In this document: positions 45,229 to 51,660 of the stretch, one piece after another
How positions within the stretch are numbered: position 1 is the first letter of the stretch
Layout: every line of letters begins with the position of its first letter
Assembly: GCA_030523325.1 (NCBI GenBank)
Contig: JAUNIS010000017.1
Span: 1 to 51,710 of the forward strand
Length of the DNA stretch: 51,710 bases
Source: Phascolarctobacterium sp.
GTDB taxonomy: Bacteria; Bacillota; Negativicutes; Acidaminococcales; Acidaminococcaceae
Reading direction: 5' to 3'
Program-made: the position numbers and the translations under genes
Notes under the pieces: generated by a model
The model's database searches: none
Told to the model about the DNA's origin: nothing
The model's input: the letters and a program-made list of their open reading frames with translations, nothing else

Positions 45229-45357
45229 TTATTCAGAAATTTCTTCAAGTTCTTCTATTGATAATCCTTCAGATTTAAAGAAATCATAGAAAGAATCTGC
45301 ACCGTCTGTATTTCTTGATTTTGCGGTCGAAAGAAGCCAGAAATTTTCATTAATGTT
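45229..45357 (-). pseudogene. coding-like fragment without a start codon
   Basis: Minus-strand frame of 42 codons between two stops, with protein-like composition: NFWLLSTAKSRNTDGADSFY then FFKSEGLSIEELEEISE. No ATG, GTG or TTG lies at its head and there is no ribosome binding site, so it looks like the 3' end of a lost gene. Family unknown. Confidence 0.35.
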
Positions 45358-45422
45358 TTAAAAGAAATTTAAATCAGAATCAAGAAACGTTTTTTTCGGC
45401 GAGCTTTTTTATATTGTTAAAA

Positions 45423-45480
45423 TAGTTTACATATGGAATATTATTGCGAAAAACTTTAAAAATAGTTATAATGTGAACTA
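45423..45480 (+). promoter_or_regulatory. hipB promoter flanked by an inverted repeat
   Basis: TTGCGA (45444-45449), a 17-bp spacer and TATAAT (45467-45472). TAGTTTACAT (45423-45432) and ATGTGAACTA (45471-45480) form an inverted repeat (one mismatch) that flanks the promoter, 48 bp apart. Probable HipB autorepression operator pair. Confidence 0.65.
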
Positions 45481-45495
45481 TGGAGTTAATGATTC

Positions 45496-45789
45496 ATGGC
45501 AATTGATTTTTTATTAGATTTTTTAACGCCCGGAGAAATAATAAAACAAACTGGCGCTAAGGTAAGAATGATAAGAATGCGAAGAAAAATTACACAAGAA
45601 GAGCTCGCAAAAAAATCTGGTGTAAGTTTGAGTTCTTTAAAACGATTCGAACATACGAGAGAAATTTCTTATTTATCTTTAGCCAAGATAGCAAGTGCTT
45701 TAGAGGTTGAAGATGAATTAAAAAATCTCTTCGAAAAAGTGCCTTATAATTCTATTGAGGAAATTATTAATGACGAAGAAAATACTTAA
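45496..45789 (+). CDS. hipB: HipB-like antitoxin, XRE-family helix-turn-helix
   Basis: 97 residues. Helix-turn-helix at about residues 22-75: VRMIRMRRKITQEELAKKSG, VSLSSLKRFEHTREISYLSL. The C-terminus overlaps the start of the hipA remnant by 20 bases, the standard hipBA arrangement. It would neutralise the HipA kinase and repress the operon. Intact here although the toxin is destroyed. An N-terminal extension (MAIDFLLDFLTPGEIIKQTG) precedes the DNA-binding domain. Confidence 0.85.
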   Translation: MAIDFLLDFLTPGEIIKQTGAKVRMIRMRRKITQEELAKKSGVSLSSLKRFEHTREISYLSLAKIASALEVEDELKNLFEKVPYNSIEEIINDEENT

Positions 45790-46007
45790 CGTGCGATACA
45801 AAAATCAGTTAGTGGGAAGACTTGTGATGGCGGATGAATTCCATGCTGCTTTTCAGTACAGTAACGAATGGATAAAAAATGGGTTTTCAATAAGTCCATT
45901 TCTGTTTAAAGGTTGCAAAAAGTGCTAACTTAAATATTTCTGAATGCAAAAATATTGCAGATCAAATAAATTCACTCACCAAATTATATTTGGAAAAATA
46001 TTTTTGA
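45770..46007 (+). pseudogene. hipA: hipA toxin remnant with internal deletion
   Basis: Frame 1 from the ATG at 45770 (LNVRYKNQLVGRLVMADEF, then YSNEWIKNGFSISPF) is the N-terminal subdomain of HipA serine/threonine kinases; it hits a stop at 45926. A second frame, 45912-46007 (VAKSANLNISECKNIADQIN then a stop), matches the C-terminal end of the same family. The whole kinase core (roughly 300 or more residues in intact HipA) is missing and the junction near 45900-45912 is out of frame, so no toxin is made. The terminator follows normally. Confidence 0.78.
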
Positions 46008-46017
46008 TACCATCACC

Positions 46018-46053
46018 AAAGCCCGGAGAGAAATCTTCGGGCTTTAGCAATTT
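46018..46053 (+). terminator. intrinsic terminator of the hipBA remnant
   Basis: AAAGCCCG pairs with CGGGCTTT around GAGAGAAATCTT; AGCAATTTTT follows. Confidence 0.8.
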
Positions 46054-46105
46054 TTGAAAATTAAGGACTAAGAAAAATTGCAAGTGTTTTAGAGTTATCA
46101 ACTAA

Positions 46106-46210
46106 AAATATTCCCATTTCGGCAAATTTTGGCAATTGTTGTGTCAAATATTCCCATTCGGGAAAACTTTGATGTTTATTATGTTAAATATTCCCAAATC
46201 GGAATATTCG
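46106..46210 (+). promoter_or_regulatory. three direct repeats at exact 40-bp period upstream of the ATPase gene
   Basis: AAATATTCCC begins at 46106, 46146 and 46186. Each is followed by a reversed partner: the third is a perfect inverted repeat AATATTCC-CAAATC-GGAATATT (46187-46208), the second TTCCC-ATTC-GGGAA, the first partly decayed. The third copy ends directly at the -35 of the promoter. This is the layout of a cooperative repressor operator. Confidence 0.75.
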
Positions 46211-46239
46211 TTGAAATTATCGTTGTGATATGCTATAAT
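46211..46239 (+). promoter_or_regulatory. promoter of the DUF4143 ATPase gene
   Basis: TTGAAA (46211-46216), a 17-bp spacer and TATAAT (46234-46239), 23 bp before the start codon. Confidence 0.78.
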
Positions 46240-46262
46240 CGAAATATCTTGGGGGTGAAGGA

Positions 46263-47486
46263 ATGCTTGAAAGGACTAATTATATTGAACAGCTATGGAC
46301 TTGGAAAGACGAACAGGTTATTAAAGTGATAACGGGTATAAGACGTTCGGGAAAGTCTACATTGCTCAAACAATATCAAGATCGTTTAATTTCTAATGGC
46401 ATAAAAAAAGAACAAATCGTTTATATAAATTTTGAAGAAATAGAGAACGAACATCTTTTAGACTATCACACATTACACGATTACCTTAAGTCATTTCTCG
46501 GAAACGATAAAATGACTTATATTTTCTTGGATGAAATTCAAAAAGTACCGGATTTTGAAAAAACTGTAGATAGCATTTACGTAAAGCCGAATGTAGATAT
46601 TTACATTACTGGTTCCAATTCATATTTTCTTTCAAGTGATTTAGCGACACTCTTATCGGGTCGCTATATAGAAATACCCATATTGCCGTTTTCGTTTGCA
46701 GAATATGTTCAGCTGAACCCATCTAAAGATAAAAACGAATTGTTTGCTGAATACTTGGAATATGGTGGTTTTCCGTACTTGGCTAGTATGGAAAAAACTC
46801 CAGTTAAAGCGGATGTTTATTTAGAGGGAATTTACAACACAGTGATAGTTCATGATATCGAAGAACGGGCAAGGCTCAATAAACAGTACGATAAAAGAAA
46901 AATTAACGACATAATATTATTGAAAACAATAGCAAGATATCTTGTTAGTGTTATAGGCAGCCAGGTTTCTACAAAAAAGATAGCAGATTATTTAAAATCT
47001 AATCTAAGAGCAATATCGCCTAATACTGTAAATGATTATATTGAAGCACTCGCAGAAGCTTTCGTTTTTTATAAAGCAGAGCGTTATGATATTGCTGGCA
47101 AACAGTTGTTAAAACAAAATTCAAAATGGTACGTAGTTGACATTGGTCTTCGGAATCATATTCTTCCTAAACAACATTATGACTTGGGATTTACGCTCGA
47201 AAATATTGTATATCTTGAATTATTGAGACGAAACTACAGATTAAACGTAGGGAAATTTAATGCTACTGAAATAGATTTCGTCGCGGAAAAAAATGGAATT
47301 TTTGAATACTATCAGGTTACTGCCGATATGACTGCCGAAGCGACATTCACTAGAGAAATAACACCGCTTCAAAGTTTAAAAGACAACTATGATAAAATTG
47401 TACTTACACTGGATCGTTTTTCTTTAGGAAATTATAATGGCGTTAAAGTAGTGAATATAATAGACTGGCTATTAAGTGCTACATAA
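46263..47486 (+). CDS. AAA_14/DUF4143 family ATPase
   Basis: 407 residues. Walker A GIRRSGKSTLL (residue 26 on), Walker B YIFLDEIQK, sensor region YITGSNSYFLSSDLATLLSGR, and PFSFAEYV, the hallmark of the DUF4143-linked AAA family. The C-terminal DUF4143 part has LENIVYLELLRRNY and EIDFVAEKNGIFEYYQV, resembling a PD-(D/E)xK nuclease core with Gln in place of the Lys. Such proteins are frequent, patchily distributed accessory genes of unknown function. The start has GGGGGTGAAGG upstream. Single gene with its own operator, promoter and strong terminator. Confidence 0.9.
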   Translation: MLERTNYIEQLWTWKDEQVIKVITGIRRSGKSTLLKQYQDRLISNGIKKEQIVYINFEEIENEHLLDYHTLHDYLKSFLGNDKMTYIFLDEIQKVPDFEKTVDSIYVKPNVDIYITGSNSYFLSSDLATLLSGRYIEIPILPFSFAEYVQLNPSKDKNELFAEYLEYGGFPYLASMEKTPVKADVYLEGIYNTVIVHDIEERARLNKQYDKRKINDIILLKTIARYLVSVIGSQVSTKKIADYLKSNLRAISPNTVNDYIEALAEAFVFYKAERYDIAGKQLLKQNSKWYVVDIGLRNHILPKQHYDLGFTLENIVYLELLRRNYRLNVGKFNATEIDFVAEKNGIFEYYQVTADMTAEATFTREITPLQSLKDNYDKIVLTLDRFSLGNYNGVKVVNIIDWLLSAT

Positions 47487-47498
47487 AAAAATCTGGGT

Positions 47499-47542
47499 AA
47501 CGCAAAACCACATCCCGTAAAAAGATGTGGTTTTGCGTTTAT
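47499..47542 (+). terminator. intrinsic terminator after the ATPase gene
   Basis: A 16-bp perfect stem: AACGCAAAACCACATC (47499-47514) with GATGTGGTTTTGCGTT (47524-47539), loop CCGTAAAAA. Confidence 0.85.
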
Positions 47543-47544
47543 AA

Positions 47545-47580
47545 GTTTTATAGCAGCGCGATTTTGGACGGAGATAAAAC
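47545..47580 (-). repeat. dispersed 36-bp repeat, copy 4
   Basis: Minus strand: GTTTTATCTCCGTCCAAAAT, then CGCGCTGCT and ATAAAAC. The ends GTTTTAT/ATAAAAC are inverted repeats; compared with copy 2 (GTTTTAG/CTAAAAC) both sides of the last pair have changed together. It lies 45 bp beyond the stop of 47626-47766. Confidence 0.83.
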
Positions 47581-47601
47581 AAAGAACGCGTCAGTAACGA
47601 A

Positions 47602-47622
47602 ACTAACGCGTTGAAATTTTAA
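47602..47622. repeat. 21-bp element shared with the copy-2 region
   Basis: ACTAACGCGTTGAAATTTTA plus one more A, identical to 43667-43687. It contains the palindrome AACGCGTT. In both places it lies between the 36-bp repeat and the stop codon of a small minus-strand gene. Confidence 0.8.
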
Positions 47623-47625
47623 GTA

Positions 47626-47766
47626 TTATTCTTTTTTATACCAATCTTTTAAATTTTCTTTTTCTCTTTTAAGGATTTCTTCATATTGCCGACGTTGTTC
47701 TGGAGTCAACGTCGGACGAGGAATGTCGTTCATTGTATCATCTATTATCAAAACCCATTCTTCCAT
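47626..47766 (-). CDS. 46-residue hypothetical protein
   Basis: Starts MEEWVLIIDDTMNDIPRPTL and ends in a charged helix (KREKENLKDWYKKE). AGAAAGGAAATTAC precedes the ATG, and the composition is protein-like. No family recognised. Too short for most gene finders. Bordered by repeat copies 4 and 5. Confidence 0.6.
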   Translation of the reverse strand: MEEWVLIIDDTMNDIPRPTLTPEQRRQYEEILKREKENLKDWYKKE

Positions 47767-47843
47767 TGTTGTAATTTCCTTTCTTTAAAATCGAATAATT
47801 TTGGTTTTGCATTATGCAATGCATTTGTTAGCTTTTGAATCGC

Positions 47844-47879
47844 AGTTAAGAAGGCTAATTGTTGGATGGGGCTAAAACT
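47844..47879 (-). repeat. dispersed 36-bp repeat, copy 5 (degenerate)
   Basis: Minus strand begins GTTTTAGCCCCATCCAACAA; only the first 18 or so bases match the other copies. Lies 5 bp beyond the stop of 47885-48124. Confidence 0.55.
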
Positions 47880-47884
47880 TTGTA

Positions 47885-48124
47885 TCAATACCAAGCAATT
47901 GTCCCTTCAAGTGGTATTGGCTCACCGTTCCTTAACGAAGTCGCAATTTTATTCAATGCGTGACAAACGTGATTCCGTGCTTCGTCGAAATCGGCGTTCT
48001 TTATAAATTTCACGCGTTTGCCATCTATAGAAATTGCAAATTCCCCATCATTACCCATGCCATTCGTTTTGTAATGATAATGAATCATATCCGCAACTGT
48101 TTTAAAATATTTATACGTTACCAT
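47885..48124 (-). CDS. 79-residue hypothetical protein
   Basis: MVTYKYFKTVADMIHYHYKT at the N-terminus, ISIDGKRVKFIKNADFDEA in the middle, and IPLEGTIAWY at the end. GGACGGAAATTATA precedes the ATG. No family recognised; no signal peptide or membrane helix. Last of the repeat-bordered minus-strand genes; nothing recognisable lies in the 175 bp between it and 48300. Confidence 0.6.
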   Translation of the reverse strand: MVTYKYFKTVADMIHYHYKTNGMGNDGEFAISIDGKRVKFIKNADFDEARNHVCHALNKIATSLRNGEPIPLEGTIAWY

Positions 48125-48299
48125 TATAATTTCCGTCCTTTGGATAAATAAGTTTTGGAGGGGGGATCAGTACACATAGCAAAACCTCCAAATTAATATT
48201 TTTTTCAGTACAAAAAATTGCTTGCTTACCATTTTAAACTCGACAATGTTTGTGGCAATACATATTCCAAGCTTCCAAGCTTTGAAAAATTCTTTCTTG

Positions 48300-49490
48300 C
48301 TATCCTAATTTAGCCATCCCGTGAAATTCATTATGCCAGGTTGGGAAGACTGTTATATATTTTGATGTTTCGGCATAAGTCGAAACGGATGCGACAACTA
48401 CAACTATAAGAAGTCCCCATCTTACGGTTGCAGGCAGGCTAGTAACGTATCCATCTATAAAGGAAACATAAATACGTACAAGCAAGGCTGTGGCAACAAA
48501 AGTAAATAATACCGTAAGCCACAGTGCAGCTTCTCCTTCTAGTTCGTCTGTGCCATTTACTTGTCTTATTCTGAAAATTACATAAATAAGTGACCAACTG
48601 ACTGCATAATATTTAGAAAAATGTTTCGAGCCGTAACGTATAAATGCTGGTGTGCCAATAAGTTGCGCAAGGAAATAGAAAAAACTTAATGCTGCCATGA
48701 CTACTGTTATGTTCATAAAAGCATCGATGGTATTTACAAAATAATATGAGGCAAATTCAGTAATAGCCAATTTAAAAGGAAGTATTTCATAATAGCGGAG
48801 CAACCCCCATACGATGGCCAGAGGTATGCAGAAGACTGCAATTCTTTTCATAAAAGCAGGCTTGTCCGTAATTTTTACATAGTATTCGCCCAGCAAATAA
48901 CCAAAGGCCGGGAAAATAAACCAGTTCATCACCGGAAAAACAGTGTCTGACGTAGCCGGAACGAAATATCCAACGAACGATGTCAATGCAAAGGAAGGAT
49001 AATCCGCAAGCGGCAAAAAACTGCCGATTATACTCATCAGGACAGAAACAACGAAGATATACACTGGCTTTACGTTTAGATGTTTGAAGGCGGCCAAGAG
49101 AAGCATTGCGAGTCCTGCGAATGCAAAAATATCATTGCTGATAATAGTAGTCATATCTGCATAACAAGCTGGGTCGCCTGTTGCGTAGTAAGCATAAGCA
49201 GCCGGAAGGAAAAACCTGAAAATATTTAAAAAGAAATTCAGGAACAAAAGGTATATGCCCGTAACCATAAAGTCGTAGGGCGTTTGCTTCCTAGAGTAGT
49301 GCAAAGTAATACCCATAGAAATCATAAAAGCTTGCGCCGCACCAAAATTTGTCACTACTCGTGCGAAGAAAAAACCAATGCCGTTTTCAGTAGCTCCATA
49401 AGTTTCCGCCGTATGTACAAAAACCATAAGAAGAATACCTAGGTATTTAATGTAGTCTAGTTCAAATTGAATTTTATTTTTCGTATCCAT
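48300..49490 (-). CDS. multi-pass membrane protein, acyltransferase-3-like
   Basis: 396 residues from MDTKNKIQFELDYIKYLG at 49490, eight bases after GAGGTG; the frame runs 15 codons further upstream without support. About ten hydrophobic helices. The opening FELDYIKYLGILLMVFVHTA resembles the R/K-x-(10)-H start of acyltransferase-3/OafA-like proteins (DYIK...FVH), which transfer acyl groups to sugars in the envelope. The rest is diverged, so an O-acyltransferase role is only likely. Single gene, no partner. Confidence 0.55.
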   Translation of the reverse strand: MDTKNKIQFELDYIKYLGILLMVFVHTAETYGATENGIGFFFARVVTNFGAAQAFMISMGITLHYSRKQTPYDFMVTGIYLLFLNFFLNIFRFFLPAAYAYYATGDPACYADMTTIISNDIFAFAGLAMLLLAAFKHLNVKPVYIFVVSVLMSIIGSFLPLADYPSFALTSFVGYFVPATSDTVFPVMNWFIFPAFGYLLGEYYVKITDKPAFMKRIAVFCIPLAIVWGLLRYYEILPFKLAITEFASYYFVNTIDAFMNITVVMAALSFFYFLAQLIGTPAFIRYGSKHFSKYYAVSWSLIYVIFRIRQVNGTDELEGEAALWLTVLFTFVATALLVRIYVSFIDGYVTSLPATVRWGLLIVVVVASVSTYAETSKYITVFPTWHNEFHGMAKLG

Positions 49491-49640
49491 AAGAAACACC
49501 TCTAAAAAATTTTGAGCAATAACTTTACGCCTCAAAAAATAAATTTAGGGGCAGGCGCTTACAACTCTCCACAATAGATTATAAAACAGCGAGTGCCTGC
49601 AAGAAAAAATCAATTTGATGAGTTCTTCGGTATATATCGA

Positions 49641-49685
49641 AACTATATCTAAAGTATATCCTTCCTATATATTTTAGATATAGTT
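49641..49685. repeat. 13-bp inverted repeat in a TATATC-rich block
   Basis: AACTATATCTAAA (49641-49653) and TTTAGATATAGTT (49673-49685) are perfect inverted copies 19 bp apart. Further TATATC-like words flank them (49631-49639, 49654-49660, 49699-49704). Lies about 150 bp upstream of the membrane-protein gene on the minus strand; operator-like. Confidence 0.7.
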
Positions 49686-49866
49686 TGTATATATAGATTA
49701 TATCAATTTGCAAATAACAACTCAAGTAAAAACATACTGTAATCATTTACAATATTACTTTTAGGCGCATATTCAACGATACCTTGTGAACAACCCGAGT
49801 CTCACGAGTAGAATTACGTTCATGGATCCTAAGATTAAAACTTTTAGTATTGAGCTTAACAACAAA

Positions 49867-49912
49867 TTTTTTCGGTGAAAACGACAATGCGATGTTGTTT
49901 TCACCGAAAAAA
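49867..49912. repeat. 46-bp palindrome with 20-bp arms
   Basis: TTTTTTCGGTGAAAACGACA pairs with its complement (one G-T) around ATGCGA. The T-run is at the 5' side and the A-run at the 3' side on both strands, so it is not an intrinsic terminator. Confidence 0.8.
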
Positions 49913-49930
49913 TACTATTCCAAAAAGAAT

Positions 49931-49957
49931 TAAGGCGACTGAAAAGTCGCCTTTTTG
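49931..49957. terminator. intrinsic terminator
   Basis: AAGGCGACT pairs with AGTCGCCTT around GAAA, followed by TTTG on plus. On minus it follows the alsD stop by about 50 bp with a weaker T-run, so it may serve alsD and perhaps an unseen plus-strand RNA. Confidence 0.75.
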
Positions 49958-50007
49958 TATTTCGCTATTTTTTTTATGCGCGGAGAGCATCACAGCAATT
50001 ATTGTAG

Positions 50008-50805
50008 TTATTTATTCCCTTCGCCCTTTTCTACCTTGGCAACAGCTTTTGCCTGCGCTTCCAGGTCGAGCTTGTTAAAGTAATCCGTGTTGGGAAGATG
50101 CATTTCGAAATTATCCGTCTTGTCAAGGATCAGAGTGCCCTCTTCCATTTGGAAGTCAATAACATGTCCGCCCGCCTTTCTATCGTCGCTAATAAAATGC
50201 AAATGCCAGCCGGTCGCATTTACACCTGCCACATAGCCAGGACAATACATGCTAACTAAAGTGCCGGAAACATTTTTTAGTTCGTGAACTCTTTGATCTA
50301 CGGCAGCAGCCTTGTCCAAAGTTTTGTAAGGCGGATGTTGTTTGTAGATGGCGCGTACAGTCATTTTAGAAAATTTACCGTCAGTACGACCTACGTAGAA
50401 AGAGTTGGGACCGTTAAAGCTGACAATTTTAGTTGCTTTTTCCTTCCAGCCAGCAAAATCTACGTTCTTAATATCCATAAGATAATCTTTATCAAAGAAG
50501 GTTACTCCGGCAAAAGGTACGCCTGTATCTGGAGTTGGTACAACCACAATGCCGTCGGCGGTTCCTTGATAGCATTTTCCGTCGAGAACAATCATTTCAC
50601 CTTCACAGCCCGTAAAGGTTCCGATACCAATATCACCATGCTTTAAAAGTGCCTTAACAGTAGTAGACGGGTAGTAGTCGCTTGCCACGAGTCCTTGGAT
50701 AGTCGATACTTGGTAAATAGTTTCGCGATTGGCTGCATCCGCACTAATGCAAGTTGTTGCTAAGGCAACAGCCAGGGCAGCGGTGGATAATAAAATTTTT
50801 TTCAT
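50008..50805 (-). CDS. alsD: alpha-acetolactate decarboxylase with signal peptide
   Basis: 265 residues. It converts 2-acetolactate to acetoin and CO2. Zinc ligands are visible as WHLHF (His201, His203) and AGGHVID (His214). The conserved GEMIVLDGKCYQ and VPFAGVTFF stretches are present. The first 24 residues are a signal peptide (MKKILLSTAALAVALATTC, cleavage ADA-AN), so the enzyme should be exported, unlike the usual cytoplasmic form. No alsS is in the window. GAGGAGGTTTAGACA precedes the ATG. Single gene. Confidence 0.92.
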   Translation of the reverse strand: MKKILLSTAALAVALATTCISADAANRETIYQVSTIQGLVASDYYPSTTVKALLKHGDIGIGTFTGCEGEMIVLDGKCYQGTADGIVVVPTPDTGVPFAGVTFFDKDYLMDIKNVDFAGWKEKATKIVSFNGPNSFYVGRTDGKFSKMTVRAIYKQHPPYKTLDKAAAVDQRVHELKNVSGTLVSMYCPGYVAGVNATGWHLHFISDDRKAGGHVIDFQMEEGTLILDKTDNFEMHLPNTDYFNKLDLEAQAKAVAKVEKGEGNK

Positions 50806-50889
50806 TGTCTAAACCTCCTCGTAGAATTATTTAAAAATTTTTTAATTAACTTCAGGCTAGTGTCAGAAACAATTCAAATTAAGAAGATG

Positions 50890-50918
50890 AAAGTTTCAAA
50901 CTTTACGAACCAATTATA
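50890..50918 (-). promoter_or_regulatory. alsD promoter region with palindrome
   Basis: Minus-strand TATAAT at 50918-50913 without a good -35. Nine bases downstream is the palindrome AAAGTTT-C-AAACTTT (50890-50904), which would cover the transcription start. GTGTCAG (50860-50866) and CTGACAC (50925-50931) flank the whole as an inverted pair. Confidence 0.5.
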
Positions 50919-50931
50919 TTAGTACTGACAC

Positions 50932-51379
50932 AAAAATTTTGGCAACACAGCAGGCCTTTGCAAAAAAATATAATGGAGTCCGATATTATCGATGATTGCT
51001 AAAAAAAAATATCAATTTCGGAATTAGTGCGGTTAATGTCTTAAGGGAATGTAATTTTGGCAGGGAGTAAAAATAAAGAAAGTTTTAGAAAAAACAATAA
51101 GCCTTATAACAGCAACAATCGAGTTAATCACGGCACTGATTCTACTTGACATAACACTGAAATAAGGCAAGCCTCGAAGGGCATAAGCCATCCCCCTTCG
51201 GAACAACTTAATTGTATCATATTTTCTTTTATTATGCAAAAGTTGGAAACGATTACGACTTGCGATGTGTTAATTGTCGTTCTTACTGTGTTGATTACGT
51301 TATCGAACGCAACTGAAAGCATACGTCGCAGTCTTGACAAAATTCGTTAGAAAATAAGTCAAGTCATGAGTTTTGACTC
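50932..51379. other. gene-poor stretch between alsD and the right-end RNA region
   Basis: Contains only a candidate 30-codon hydrophobic orf (51073-51165) and a CGAAGGG/CCCTTCG hairpin (51176-51200). The two minus-strand frames across 51033-51340 lack ribosome binding sites. Confidence 0.5.
51073..51165 (+). CDS. candidate hydrophobic mini-protein, non-canonical ATA start
   Basis: 30 codons: after the start, KKVLEKTISLITATIELITA then LILLDITLK and a stop. One hydrophobic helix with a basic head, in the style of type I toxin or holin-like peptides. AGGGAG (51062-51067) is five bases from the ATA; no ATG, GTG or TTG exists in this frame before it. Very tentative: it could equally be chance. 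Confidence 0.25.
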   Translation: MKKVLEKTISLITATIELITALILLDITLK

Positions 51380-51408
51380 TTGCTAATTTTAAATTCATAA
51401 ATTATAAT
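51380..51408 (+). promoter_or_regulatory. promoter of a candidate small RNA
   Basis: TTGCTA (51380-51385), a 17-bp spacer and TATAAT (51403-51408); predicted start near 51415. Confidence 0.55.
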
Positions 51409-51414
51409 GAAAGT

Positions 51415-51512
51415 GCTATCCTAGGTTCTTGTGGTAACCTCCACTTTGGACCTCTATAGATATCACAACAACAACCCCGAAACGGAGTGGAACAATCCAC
51501 TCCGTTTTGGGT
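51415..51512 (+). ncRNA. candidate structured small RNA
   Basis: No open frame. From the predicted start the sequence can fold into a long hairpin: CTAT..AGGT pairs with ACCT..ATAG and an inner GTGG with CCAC around TAACCT. A second, terminator-like stem follows (AACGGAGTGGA / TCCACTCCGTT, 51481-51506, then TTGGG). I cannot match it to a known family such as 6S or SRP RNA. It could also be the leader of a longer RNA ending at 51653. Confidence 0.35.
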
Positions 51513-51618
51513 TATAAGAAAAATCAAATTCGTTCCGATGCGTCGGGAGGGCTTAGGTGCTGTTCACGAAAATCTTAGTGTGATTAAAAAATAATTAACA
51601 AAAAAATTTGCGCAAGAA

Positions 51619-51654
51619 AAAAGCCACAGTCTGATTTACGAGACTGTGGCTTTT
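51619..51654 (+). terminator. intrinsic terminator just before the intron
   Basis: AAAAGCCACAGTCT pairs with AGACTGTGGCTTTT around GATTTACG; CGTTTG follows. A typical landing site for class C group II introns. Confidence 0.88.
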
Positions 51655-51660
51655 CGTTTG

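Larger units (their letters stand above)
45147..45495. other. fic-hipB intergenic region
   Basis: Holds a short open stretch of minus-strand coding-like sequence (45229-45357) and the hipB promoter/operator. The rest (45150-45228) is AT-rich with nothing recognisable. Confidence 0.5.
49491..50007. other. 517-bp gene-free region with strong palindromes
   Basis: Contents: a TATATC-rich block with a 13-bp inverted repeat (49641-49685), a 20-bp-arm palindrome (49867-49912) and an intrinsic terminator (49931-49957). No plausible coding sequence. 49700-49860 shows nothing recognisable. Confidence 0.65.

Noticed and set aside
45033..45248. 71-codon minus-strand frame across the fic promoter
   Set aside because: Overlaps the fic start and operator in another frame; no supporting signals.
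43630..47622. Classical integron attC sites
   Set aside because: The RYYYAAC/GTTRRRY core pair and the usual imperfect stem were not found, and no integrase gene is in the window. The cassette-like layout is kept as a finding without the integron label.
42973..47879. CRISPR array
   Set aside because: The 36-bp repeats have CRISPR-like length and ends, but they are separated by genes rather than uniform spacers and no cas gene is present.
51033..51340. Two minus-strand frames of 68 and 70 codons at the right end
   Set aside because: No ribosome binding sites and no recognisable domain; they overlap each other and the hydrophobic candidate.
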